Origin: Gammaproteobacteria bacterium | Lineage (GTDB): Bacteria > Pseudomonadota > Gammaproteobacteria > Enterobacterales > Alteromonadaceae | Direction: 5' to 3' | Assembly: GCA_023481025.1 (NCBI GenBank) | Contig: JAMCWV010000168.1 | Location: forward strand, 1 to 15,056 | Length of the DNA: 15,056 nucleotides | Shown: piece after piece, positions 1-6,538 of the stretch | How positions within the stretch are numbered: position 1 is the first letter of the stretch | Layout: the number at the start of each line of letters is the position of its first letter | The notes under the pieces: model-generated | Databases searched by the model: none | What the model was told of the DNA's origin: nothing | What the model saw: the letters and a program-made list of their open reading frames with translations, nothing else | Translations under genes and position numbers: made by a program

Positions 1-59
1 ATGGTCGCTAGCAAAGCCAGGCCAAAGCGAATTATGTGGTGTCGCAGATGTTGTCGCAT
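1..59 (-). CDS. Start of an unidentified gene, cut by the window edge; N-terminal signal or membrane anchor
   Basis: Reading the minus strand from 59, an ATG opens a frame that stays open to the window edge (19 full codons). The peptide begins MRQHLRHHIIRFGLALLAT: a basic start followed by a hydrophobic stretch, as in a signal peptide or membrane anchor. An AGAGG Shine-Dalgarno sequence (minus strand, 70-66) sits six bases before the ATG, which is the main reason to believe in it. It would be divergent from nfuA, sharing an intergenic region of about 167 bp. Too little is visible to name a family. The competing plus-strand readings here (stops at 61 and 72) have no such support. Confidence 0.5.
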   Translation of the reverse strand, partial: MRQHLRHHIIRFGLALLAT

Positions 60-100
60 GAAAATCCTCTGATAAATGCACACTAATAATGACGATCACG

Positions 101-122
101 CTAACAGATGCGTTACAGATGC
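101..122. repeat. Tandem 11-bp repeat in the nfuA divergent intergenic region
   Basis: CTAACAGATGC (101-111) is followed directly by GTTACAGATGC (112-122), with 9 of 11 positions identical and no gap. The 11-bp period is about one helical turn, so it could hold two regulator half-sites on one DNA face. No known operator is recognised. It lies between the nfuA control region and the start of the minus-strand gene. Confidence 0.35.
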
Positions 123-164
123 ACTAGAGGATTACTATGCATGGCCGTTTGTTTGCGATAAAAT

Positions 165-189
165 AAACCCTACTAAAATACTCGGGTAT
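165..189 (+). promoter_or_regulatory. Probable type-1 IscR binding site upstream of nfuA
   Basis: The 25-bp element reads AAACCCTACTAAAA followed by TACTCGGGTAT. Against the published type-1 IscR consensus (ATASYYGACT, RWWWY, AGTCRRSTAT) I count 22 of 25 matches; the misses are positions 2, 7 and 17. The centre of the site is about 50 bp before the nfuA start codon, a location compatible with overlap of the promoter. IscR is the [2Fe-2S] regulator of Fe-S assembly genes, and nfuA is a known IscR target in E. coli, so site and gene agree. No clear -10 hexamer can be assigned. Confidence 0.7.
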
Positions 190-226
190 TCTGAGTAATG
201 CGTTTCTATATGCAAAAGAGGTCGAT

Positions 227-805
227 ATGATTAGTATTTCACCATCCGCTCAGGCGCACTTTCGTGAGCTCTTAAGCCAGCAACCAGAGGGTACAAGCAT
301 ACGCGTGTTTGTGGTCAACCCAGGTATGGCGAACGCGGAGTGTGGTGTGTCCTATTGTCCCCCTGACTCTGTCGAGACGAGTGACACTAAGTTGCCGTTT
401 GATGGCTTCGATGCTGTTGTAGATCAGCAAAGCGCGCCGTTCCTGGCTGAAGCAGAGATCGATTTTGTCGAGCAGGATCTTGGTTCACAGCTGACGTTAA
501 AGGCGCCGAACGCCAAGGCACGTAAGGTGGCTGACGATGCGCCATTGATTGAACGCGTCGAATATATGATTCACGCTGAGATTAATCCTCAGTTAGCCAG
601 TCATGGTGGTCAGGTCATGGTTACCGAAATCACTGACGATGGCTATGCAATTTTACAATTTGGTGGTGGCTGTAACGGTTGCTCTATGGTTGATGTGACC
701 CTCAAAGAAGGCATTGAAAAACAATTGCTTGAAGAGTTCCCGCGGGAGCTGGTTGGGGTTCGCGATGTCACTGAGCACAGCCGTGGTGAGCATTCTTATT
801 ACTAA
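227..805 (+). CDS. nfuA: Fe-S cluster carrier protein NfuA
   Basis: NfuA is a cytoplasmic homodimeric carrier that binds a [4Fe-4S] cluster between subunits and hands it to apo-proteins, especially under oxidative stress or iron limitation. The 192-residue protein has the two-domain layout of the gammaproteobacterial family: an N-terminal degenerate A-type (IscA-like) domain at about 1-95, and a C-terminal Nfu domain at about 105-185. The cluster-binding CxxC is C149 and C152 in GGGCNGCSM, the same positions as in E. coli NfuA. Length matches E. coli (191 aa). The start has an AGAGG ribosome site five bases upstream. A probable IscR site lies about 40 bp before the gene. I see no convincing terminator after the stop, only a weak 5-bp stem. 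Confidence 0.96.
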   Translation: MISISPSAQAHFRELLSQQPEGTSIRVFVVNPGMANAECGVSYCPPDSVETSDTKLPFDGFDAVVDQQSAPFLAEAEIDFVEQDLGSQLTLKAPNAKARKVADDAPLIERVEYMIHAEINPQLASHGGQVMVTEITDDGYAILQFGGGCNGCSMVDVTLKEGIEKQLLEEFPRELVGVRDVTEHSRGEHSYY

Positions 806-892
806 GTTGTCTAACTTTGCGGTTAAATTTTTCAGTAAATCAATTGTTTAGCGCAAGGTAAGTTGAAATATTGTTATCTTTTATAAGGGGAG

Positions 893-908
893 TGTGATCC
901 TGATCACT
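893..908. promoter_or_regulatory. CRP/Vfr-like binding site upstream of the DUF4397 lipoprotein gene
   Basis: TGTGA-TCCTGA-TCACT matches the CRP core TGTGA-N6-TCACA at 9 of 10 conserved positions, and the inner GATC/GATC bases also match the ideal CRP site. It lies about 60 bp before the likely ATG at 967. A TATAAG hexamer at 882-887 just upstream could be a -10; if so the site would cover the transcription start and would repress. Without a mapped promoter the sign of regulation is unknown. The call is by motif only. Confidence 0.45.
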
Positions 909-917
909 TTGTACCGC

Positions 918-946
918 CGTAGTTAACTTTGCAGAAACTAACTACG
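918..946 (+). other. Stem-loop just before the lipoprotein ribosome binding site
   Basis: CGTAGTTA (918-925) and TAACTACG (939-946) form a perfect 8-bp inverted repeat around a 13-base loop. It ends eight bases before the ACGAGG Shine-Dalgarno at 954-959. It could be an operator for a dimeric regulator or an mRNA hairpin affecting translation or stability. There is no T-tract, so it is not an intrinsic terminator. Confidence 0.4.
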
Positions 947-966
947 TGAATCAACGAGGTACTACC

Positions 967-2379
967 ATGATCAGAATCACACAAACTTTGGCACTGTCAG
1001 CAATTGCGCTGTCACTTGCTGCGTGCAATAGCAGCAGCGAACGGGTCGAAGTAGGCCCAGTCAACCCTCCAGTTCCGCCAGTCGCTGAGGCTGCTGAACT
1101 AAGAGTTCATCATACATCAGCCAATGCCCCTGCTGTCAATATTCTTGCTAACGGCGAGATCCTGGCAGGCCTTGAAGGCGTTGACTATCAAATGTCATCT
1201 CCCCTGTTAGAAGTCGATGCGGGCACCTATGCAGTTACCGTCGACGGTATCCTGCCGGGTGGAGACACGACGACAGTGATTGATGAAGATCTGCCGCTGG
1301 ACGAGGGCATGCGCTACGATGTATTTGCACTGGGTAATCTTGGTGCAGAAAGCCCGTTTGAATTCGGTCCATTTATTATTTCTAATGAAGTCAGTGATGT
1401 GGCTGCCGGTGAAGCGCGTATTCAGGTTCTGCATGGTGCGCCGGTGGATGTGCCTGTGGACGTATATCTGACTGCGCCAGGTGAAGAAATCGTCGATGGT
1501 GGTGCAGCCTTTAGTTTGTCCTATCGTGACTACACTGACCAGGTTGAAGTCGCCGAGGGCGAATACCAGGTTACGTTGACCGTATCCGGAGACGCCAGTG
1601 CGGTGTTATTTAGTTCACCAACCCTGGAATTGCCAGCCGGTGCAGATTTAATGCTGGTGGCGACGCTGAATATTGCAGCGAATGCTGACGACGCGCCGAT
1701 TGCGTTATTAGTGTCTGACGCTGAAGGTGCCAGCGTAGTGTATTCAACCACCACCGGTGCGGATGTTCGTGTTGTGCATGCAGCCGCTGACGTTCCACCT
1801 GTTGATGTGTACGCCAACGAAGTAACCGGCGACCCGGTCATTCCAGGCCTGGCTTTTGGTGAGTTCACAGGCTATCTGAACTTACCTGCAGCTGATTACG
1901 ACTTCTTGGTAACAGTGGCTGACACCACAGGTGTAGCAGTATCGCAGGAATTAACGTTAGTTGACGGCTGGCAGGGTTCAGTATTCGCCGCCGGCGAACT
2001 GGGCAATGACACCTTAAACCTACAGGCTATTGAGTTCGACAACCGTCGTGTAGCAACAGAAGCCCGTGTGCGTCTGGTCCATGCGTCTCCAGTTGCCGGT
2101 GATGTCGATATCTATGTCACTCCAACGGCAGATTTCAGTGATTCAGCACCTGCATTCGAAAGCGTTCCGTTTGTCGCTGATGAATTGGTGAGCACTGGTA
2201 ACGTTGCTCTGGAAGCAGGCACTTACTTCGTAACCATTACGCCTGCAGGCAGCACTGATGCAGCGCTTGGTCCACTTGAAATTATGGTGGACGCGGGTGG
2301 TATTTATACTGCAGTCGCAGTAGGTAATGATGCAGACACGCTCGGTGTGATCCTGCTTGATGATTTAGCCGTAGAGTAA
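967..2379 (+). CDS. Lipoprotein with four tandem DUF4397-like repeats
   Basis: The protein is predicted to be exported and lipid-anchored. MIRITQTLALSAIALSLAAC is a signal peptide ending in a lipobox (LAAC, Cys20), followed by SSSE, which favours outer-membrane sorting. I start it at ATG 967, seven codons inside the longest frame (GTG 946), because ACGAGG at 954-959 is correctly spaced for 967 and the signal peptide then has normal length; this gives 470 residues. After a proline-rich linker, four units begin near residues 44, 150, 266 and 366 with related openings (LRVHHTSA, IQVLHGAP, VRVVHAAA, VRLVHASP), each followed by a P/DVDVY-type strand and a later Y-x-V/F-x-V-T strand. This is the DUF4397 pattern of beta-rich repeats. 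The mature part is very rich in Asp and Glu and has only the lipobox cysteine. Function is unknown; adhesion or a surface role is a guess. It is monocistronic, with a terminator behind it. Confidence 0.85.
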   Translation: MIRITQTLALSAIALSLAACNSSSERVEVGPVNPPVPPVAEAAELRVHHTSANAPAVNILANGEILAGLEGVDYQMSSPLLEVDAGTYAVTVDGILPGGDTTTVIDEDLPLDEGMRYDVFALGNLGAESPFEFGPFIISNEVSDVAAGEARIQVLHGAPVDVPVDVYLTAPGEEIVDGGAAFSLSYRDYTDQVEVAEGEYQVTLTVSGDASAVLFSSPTLELPAGADLMLVATLNIAANADDAPIALLVSDAEGASVVYSTTTGADVRVVHAAADVPPVDVYANEVTGDPVIPGLAFGEFTGYLNLPAADYDFLVTVADTTGVAVSQELTLVDGWQGSVFAAGELGNDTLNLQAIEFDNRRVATEARVRLVHASPVAGDVDIYVTPTADFSDSAPAFESVPFVADELVSTGNVALEAGTYFVTITPAGSTDAALGPLEIMVDAGGIYTAVAVGNDADTLGVILLDDLAVE

Positions 2380-2425
2380 TTATCAGTTACCCAACGTTTT
2401 AATTTCGACATGCCCATGTCATTTT

Positions 2426-2454
2426 AAGGCCGCCGCAAGGCGGCCTTCTTTTTT
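2426..2454 (+). terminator. Intrinsic terminator of the DUF4397 lipoprotein gene
   Basis: A perfect 9-bp stem AAGGCCGCC/GGCGGCCTT closes on a GCAA tetraloop (GNRA type) and is followed by CTTTTTT. It is oriented for the plus strand and lies between the convergent lipoprotein and dinF genes. Read on the minus strand, the hairpin is followed only by TTAAAAT, so it is a poor terminator for dinF. A separate short inverted repeat, GACATG-CC-CATGTC (2407-2420), sits just upstream. Confidence 0.92.
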
Positions 2455-2468
2455 GCGCAACGCAGTAG

Positions 2469-3800
2469 TTAATCAGGTGTGCTTTCGGCGCTGAGCATCT
2501 GCCGCTTGTGTAGTAGCCACCACTGCCACAACCCACGACTGGCCATAAACACGCTAAGTGCAAACCACAGACCATGGTTTTGCCAGCTCAGCGTTAAATA
2601 CCAGGCAGGCAGAAACCCCAGTATTGCCGCCAGAATCATCGAATCGCGCATGGCTTTAGACTGCGATAAGCCAATATAGACGCCATCAAACAAATAACTC
2701 CAGTGGGCGATTAATGGCAGCGCAATGAGCCAGGGCAGGTAATTAGAGGCAGTCGAAATGACTTCCTCTATATTGGTGATAAGGCCAATGATATGCACCC
2801 CAAACAATGCAAACATCAGACTGTAAAACACAGCGAACAGCGCAGACCAGAATAGGGAGAGGCGGAACCAGTGCCGCAAACGGTCACTACGGCGTTGACC
2901 TTTAGCTTCGCCAAGCAACGCTTCGCTGGCATAGGCAATACCGTCTAAACCCAGTGATATCAGCATCAGAAACTGCATCAATACCGCGTTGGCAGCAACG
3001 GTGGTGGCGCCGTAATAAGACGCGTATGCAGTCATCATCGCCATACATAGTTGCAGAACAATGGAGCGCACCAGAATATGCTGGTTAATGCTAAGTAGCG
3101 CGCGGCACTCTGCTAGCCGGGGCATCGGTAGGTTGTGCCAGCCTAGATTAAGGCTGCGACAGACCCAATACAACCCGGCAAGGGCGGTGACCCATTCAGC
3201 ACCAACGGACGCCCAGGCGGCGCCAGCAACATTCATGTTTAAGCCGATAATCAGAATCACATCGAGGGTTACGTTGATGGCGTTGGTTAGTATGACCAGC
3301 ACCATGGCTGAGCGCGCTTGCTGCCGGCCGAGCAATACGCCCAGCACGACCAGCACCATCAATGCAGCCGGCGCGCCCCATAAGCGGATTTGAATGTACT
3401 CGGTCGCTAATGCCTGCAGCTCAGGCGTTGCCGCCACCAGCTGCCACACCAGCATAAGTAATAATGGCTGGATAAAGATAAACAACAGCCCAAGACCGAG
3501 GGCAAATACCAGGCCGTGAATAAAGTGACGTTGCTGGGCGGGGCGGTCCTGACTGCCAAAAGACTGAGCCACTACACCGGTGGTGGACATGCGCAGAAAT
3601 ATCGCCAACAGATAGACGAAGTTAATCACCATGGCGCCAATAGCCACTGCACTCAAGTAGATAGCGTCCGGCAAATGGCCTATGATAGCGGTGTCTACCA
3701 GGCCCAGCATTGGCGCTGCAATATTAGAGATAATCATTGGCAGGGCAATAGCAAACACTTTGCGATGGTCCTGGGGGTGCTTAAGAATGCTGTGTAACAA
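2469..3800 (-). CDS. dinF: DinF-type MATE family efflux transporter
   Basis: This is a 443-residue inner-membrane protein of the MATE family, whose members expel toxic organic compounds using H+ or Na+ gradients. It has about twelve hydrophobic segments. Near the N-terminus, ALPMIISNIAAPMLGLVDTA and IIGHL (19-43), then FLRMSTTGVVAQSFG (68-82), closely resemble E. coli DinF, and the length is similar to DinF (459 aa). The only usable start I find is TTG at 3800, with at best a weak AGG ten bases upstream; no in-frame ATG or GTG lies just before it, and the next internal Met would cut into the first membrane helix. In E. coli dinF follows lexA; here lexA is more than 10 kb away, and I find no CTGT-N8-ACAG box near this start. 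It is head to head with the deacetylase gene, so its promoter must lie inside that gene. The subfamily call is from memory of sequence similarity. Confidence 0.85.
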   Translation of the reverse strand: MLHSILKHPQDHRKVFAIALPMIISNIAAPMLGLVDTAIIGHLPDAIYLSAVAIGAMVINFVYLLAIFLRMSTTGVVAQSFGSQDRPAQQRHFIHGLVFALGLGLLFIFIQPLLLMLVWQLVAATPELQALATEYIQIRLWGAPAALMVLVVLGVLLGRQQARSAMVLVILTNAINVTLDVILIIGLNMNVAGAAWASVGAEWVTALAGLYWVCRSLNLGWHNLPMPRLAECRALLSINQHILVRSIVLQLCMAMMTAYASYYGATTVAANAVLMQFLMLISLGLDGIAYASEALLGEAKGQRRSDRLRHWFRLSLFWSALFAVFYSLMFALFGVHIIGLITNIEEVISTASNYLPWLIALPLIAHWSYLFDGVYIGLSQSKAMRDSMILAAILGFLPAWYLTLSWQNHGLWFALSVFMASRGLWQWWLLHKRQMLSAESTPD

Positions 3801-3813
3801 AAGGGGATAACCT

Positions 3814-4896
3814 ATGCGTGTTTGCGGTTTCGCAATGACTGTTTTTTTCGCACTTGCGGGCTGGCTCAGTGCGCCTATGCACCTGGCACAAGCTGAGGCC
3901 GAGCCAAGTGTTTCGATTCTAATGTACCATCACGTGAGTGACAGTACACCACGATCGACGTCTGTGTCACCAGACGAGCTACGCGCTCATCTGACCTATT
4001 TACAGGACAACGACTTTACTGTCATCGACCTGCAGCACGCTGTTGAGGGTATTCGGCAAGGCCGCGACTTACCAGATAAGGCTGTGGTGCTGACATTTGA
4101 TGACGCCTACGAAAATATATTCAGCGTTGGCCACCCTATTTTGCAGGAGTTCGAGGTGCCGTGGACATTGTTTGTCACCACGGACCCGGTGGGTGACCGA
4201 CCAGGCCGTTACATGAGCTGGGATCAGATTCGCCAGCTGCATGAGGATGGCGTAATCATTGCCAATCATAGCCTTGACCATGCCCATATGCCGCGCCGCC
4301 ATGCAGGTGAAAGTGAGCGCGATTGGCGTCAACGGATGGCGGAAAATATCTTGTCCACTGAGCAAAAAATTCTTGATGAAGTCGGCGTCAGCTACCAATT
4401 GTTCGCCTACCCCTATGGCGAGTATGACAACGCATTACTTGAGATCATCGACGAACTTGGTTTTACTGCATTTGCCCAACACTCAGGCGGGTTCGGTCCA
4501 AGCTCAGATTTCCGCGCTATCCCACGCTTTGCCGCCGCCGGTATTTACGCCAATCTCGATACCCTGGGAACCAAAATGGCAGCGCTGTCATTTCCTATCA
4601 AAGAGGTAAGCTATGACGACACCCTGCTCACGTATGAACAGGACCGACCGGTATTAGAGATTGAGTTTGAGGTGCGTGACTTTCGCCCGGCGCAGGTAAA
4701 CTGCTTTATTCGCAGTCAGCCAGCTGATATTGAGTGGGTCGATGATACAACGATGCGCATTCAAACCGATGAACCGCTTAATATTGGCCGCTCGCGCTAT
4801 AACTGCACAGCACCGAGTATCAGTAAGCCGGGCCGGTTTTACTGGTATTCACAACAATGGATACGCATGGACGAAGAGGGCAGCTGGCCTGGTTAA
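3814..4896 (+). CDS. Secreted polysaccharide deacetylase (carbohydrate esterase family 4, NodB-like)
   Basis: CE4 enzymes remove N- or O-acetyl groups from polysaccharides or peptidoglycan using a metal held by Asp-His-His. The 360-residue protein starts with a probable signal peptide (residues 1-28, ending LAQAEA). The catalytic domain spans about 34-250: ILMYHHVS (35-42), the TFDD motif with catalytic/metal aspartates (94-97), the metal-binding histidines of NHSLDH (H152, H156), and FAYPYGEYD (197-205). Residues about 265-360 form an extra beta-like domain holding C297 and C331, possibly a disulphide; I do not recognise it. The opening ILMYHH resembles PgaB-type deacetylases, but no exopolysaccharide operon surrounds it, so the substrate is unknown. 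AAGGGG (3801-3806) gives good support for ATG 3814. Confidence 0.9.
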   Translation: MRVCGFAMTVFFALAGWLSAPMHLAQAEAEPSVSILMYHHVSDSTPRSTSVSPDELRAHLTYLQDNDFTVIDLQHAVEGIRQGRDLPDKAVVLTFDDAYENIFSVGHPILQEFEVPWTLFVTTDPVGDRPGRYMSWDQIRQLHEDGVIIANHSLDHAHMPRRHAGESERDWRQRMAENILSTEQKILDEVGVSYQLFAYPYGEYDNALLEIIDELGFTAFAQHSGGFGPSSDFRAIPRFAAAGIYANLDTLGTKMAALSFPIKEVSYDDTLLTYEQDRPVLEIEFEVRDFRPAQVNCFIRSQPADIEWVDDTTMRIQTDEPLNIGRSRYNCTAPSISKPGRFYWYSQQWIRMDEEGSWPG

Positions 4897-4918
4897 GCAG
4901 CGTTCAGAAACCGCCTCA

Positions 4919-4958
4919 GCTACCCGGGTAAGCGTGCAATGGGCTTACTCGAGGTAGC
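4919..4958. other. Two-part hairpin between the convergent deacetylase and sco genes
   Basis: The outer arms GCTACC (4919-4924) and GGTAGC (4953-4958) enclose the inner arms GTAAGC (4928-4933) and GCTTAC (4943-4948), with a 9-base loop and a small internal loop (CGG / TCGA). The sco stop codon lies within the inner stem. Neither strand shows a T-tract after the structure, so it is not a standard intrinsic terminator. It may protect 3' ends or be an imperfect bidirectional terminator. No other terminator is visible for either gene. Confidence 0.45.
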
Positions 4959-5622
4959 GCAGAATACGCTTCAAATCTCTAACCAACAATTGTGGATTGA
5001 CCGTTGGAATCATCCCCGGGTCATGGCTGGCGCGAAAGACCGCCTGCTGATGACCACGTGGATTAATTAAGATAATCGCTGCACTGTGATTAACCAGATA
5101 ATTGGTTTCATCTTCATCCGGAATGCTATACATCAAACCGATATTGCGCACAAAGGGGAATAAATCTTTGTGTTCGCCCCGAATGCCGACAAATGGTGTG
5201 CGTACGTCATCAGCCAGGCCCTGGTTAAAGAACCCGACATACTGGCGTAAGCGAGGGATATCGTCACGCTGGGGGTCTACCGAGACCATCCACACCTGCA
5301 TAGGCGTATCAGTGAGCTCAGTAATCTCTTGCCAGCTCTGTTGCAGCTGCGCCATGGTCGTCGGGCAAATATCCGGACAAAAGGTGTAACCGGTAAAAAT
5401 GACCGTCCACTGGCCTTCAAGATCCTGAAGACTCACCCCTTGACCTTCAGCACTATCACCCTCGGTACTGCGCAGCTCAAAGGGGTCAATGGTGCGCTGC
5501 GTCTGGTACAGCAGGCTGGTCTCTAACGTTGGTGGCCCCGGGTTAGCGATTTTTTGATAACTCCACACGCCACCAACGGTGACGGCTACTAAAAGAATGA
5601 CAAAAACAGCACGTAACATCAT
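4945..5622 (-). CDS. SCO1/SenC copper chaperone for cytochrome c oxidase
   Basis: Sco proteins are membrane-anchored thioredoxin-fold proteins facing the periplasm; they deliver copper to, or reduce, the CuA site of oxidase subunit II. The 225-residue sequence has one N-terminal transmembrane anchor (about 4-20) and a thioredoxin-like domain. The copper ligands are all present: C82 and C86 in FCPDICP, and the distal H179 in LVNHSAAI. The VSVDPQRD stretch (114-120) is typical of the family. It is the last gene of the oxidase assembly series and overlaps ctaB by four bases (ATGA, 5619-5622), which implies translational coupling; a second in-frame ATG follows directly at 5619, so the start could be one codon later. 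Confidence 0.95.
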   Translation of the reverse strand: MMLRAVFVILLVAVTVGGVWSYQKIANPGPPTLETSLLYQTQRTIDPFELRSTEGDSAEGQGVSLQDLEGQWTVIFTGYTFCPDICPTTMAQLQQSWQEITELTDTPMQVWMVSVDPQRDDIPRLRQYVGFFNQGLADDVRTPFVGIRGEHKDLFPFVRNIGLMYSIPDEDETNYLVNHSAAIILINPRGHQQAVFRASHDPGMIPTVNPQLLVRDLKRILRYLE

Positions 5623-6521
5623 GAGAAAATATAGTGGTCCACAAGTAGAAGAATAAATAAGCCCATTAAGTACCAGATTGAATACTTAAACATATTAAAA
5701 GCCGTGTGCTTGTTCGGCGCATACTTCAAGCGCCAGGCATAGCCAAGAAAACCAATATTTAGGGCACTCACGCCAATCAGATAGACCAGACCAGACATGC
5801 CAGTTAAGTAAGGCAGTACACACACCACCGTTAGCAAAATGGTATAAAGCAGGATACAGGTTTTGGTGAAATCGATGCCATGGGTGACTGGCAACATTGG
5901 GATCTCAGCTTTGGCATAGTCTTTCGCCCGATGCACGGCCAGTGCCCAGAAATGCGGAGGTGTCCAGGTGAATATAATCAGAACCAGTAAAATGGCATTG
6001 GCGTGGATTTCGCCGGTTACCGCGGTCCAGCCCAGGAGCGGCGGCGCCGCCCCGGCAATGCCACCAATCACAATGTTTTGCGGCGTGGCACGTTTCAGGT
6101 ACATGGTGTAAATAAAGGCGTAACCGACCAGGCTGGCGAGGGTTAATAACGCAGTGATGCGATTGACAAACACATCGAGGATAATGTAACCGACCACACC
6201 AATAATGGCGGCGAAGGTGAGCACGCGGGCCGGTGATAATGCGCCGGTAGGCAGCGGGCGCCTAAGGGTGCGGGCCATCTTCGCATCGATGTGGCGATCC
6301 ACTAAATGATTGACCGCAGCGGCAGAGCCAGCCATCAGGCCAATGCCCGCTACCGCTGGGATCATAATGTCGAGCGCCACCCAGGTCGTGGTAGCCAGAC
6401 ACATACCTACCACGGCCGTCAGTAGCAATAATGCAACCACACGGGGTTTGGTGAGTTCGAGGTAATCTCGCCAGTGGGCGCGTTTTGACCCGCTATGGGC
6501 TATTGTCTGTTGTTGTGCCAT
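5619..6521 (-). CDS. ctaB: Protoheme IX farnesyltransferase (heme O synthase)
   Basis: This integral membrane UbiA-family enzyme adds a farnesyl group to heme B to make heme O, the first step to heme A for the oxidase encoded next door. The 300-residue protein shows the family landmarks: LTKPRV (23-28), the first Asp-rich motif N71/D75/D79 in NHLVDRHID, the YLKRATPQNIVIGG loop (141-154), and the second motif HRAKDYAKAEIPMLP (197-211). Several hydrophobic segments fill the remainder. ATG 6521 has an AAGGGG ribosome site six bases upstream. It lies 19 bases after ctaA and overlaps sco, so it is clearly in one transcription unit. The same protein is called CyoE in bo3 oxidase operons. Confidence 0.96.
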   Translation of the reverse strand: MAQQQTIAHSGSKRAHWRDYLELTKPRVVALLLLTAVVGMCLATTTWVALDIMIPAVAGIGLMAGSAAAVNHLVDRHIDAKMARTLRRPLPTGALSPARVLTFAAIIGVVGYIILDVFVNRITALLTLASLVGYAFIYTMYLKRATPQNIVIGGIAGAAPPLLGWTAVTGEIHANAILLVLIIFTWTPPHFWALAVHRAKDYAKAEIPMLPVTHGIDFTKTCILLYTILLTVVCVLPYLTGMSGLVYLIGVSALNIGFLGYAWRLKYAPNKHTAFNMFKYSIWYLMGLFILLLVDHYIFS

Positions 6522-6538
6522 GAGAAGCCCCTTTTTTA

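Noticed and set aside
1..72. Short plus-strand tails ending at 61 or 72 that could be the end of an upstream gene.
   Set aside because: They match no C-terminus I recognise. The minus-strand reading has a well-placed ribosome site and signal sequence and explains the stretch better.
804..835. Possible nfuA terminator (AAGTT/AACTT followed some bases later by a T-rich stretch).
   Set aside because: The stem is only 5 bp and A/T-rich, and the T-run is not adjacent to it. Not enough to call.
2407..2420. Inverted repeat GACATG-CC-CATGTC ahead of the lipoprotein terminator.
   Set aside because: It is short, lies in the 3' untranslated region and lacks a T-tract. The strong hairpin right after it explains termination, so it may be chance.
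3785..3860. CTGT sequences near the dinF start that could be part of a LexA box.
   Set aside because: None has ACAG at the required 8-base spacing; CTGT-GTAACAAA-AGGG and CTGT-TTTTTTCG-CACT fail in the second half.
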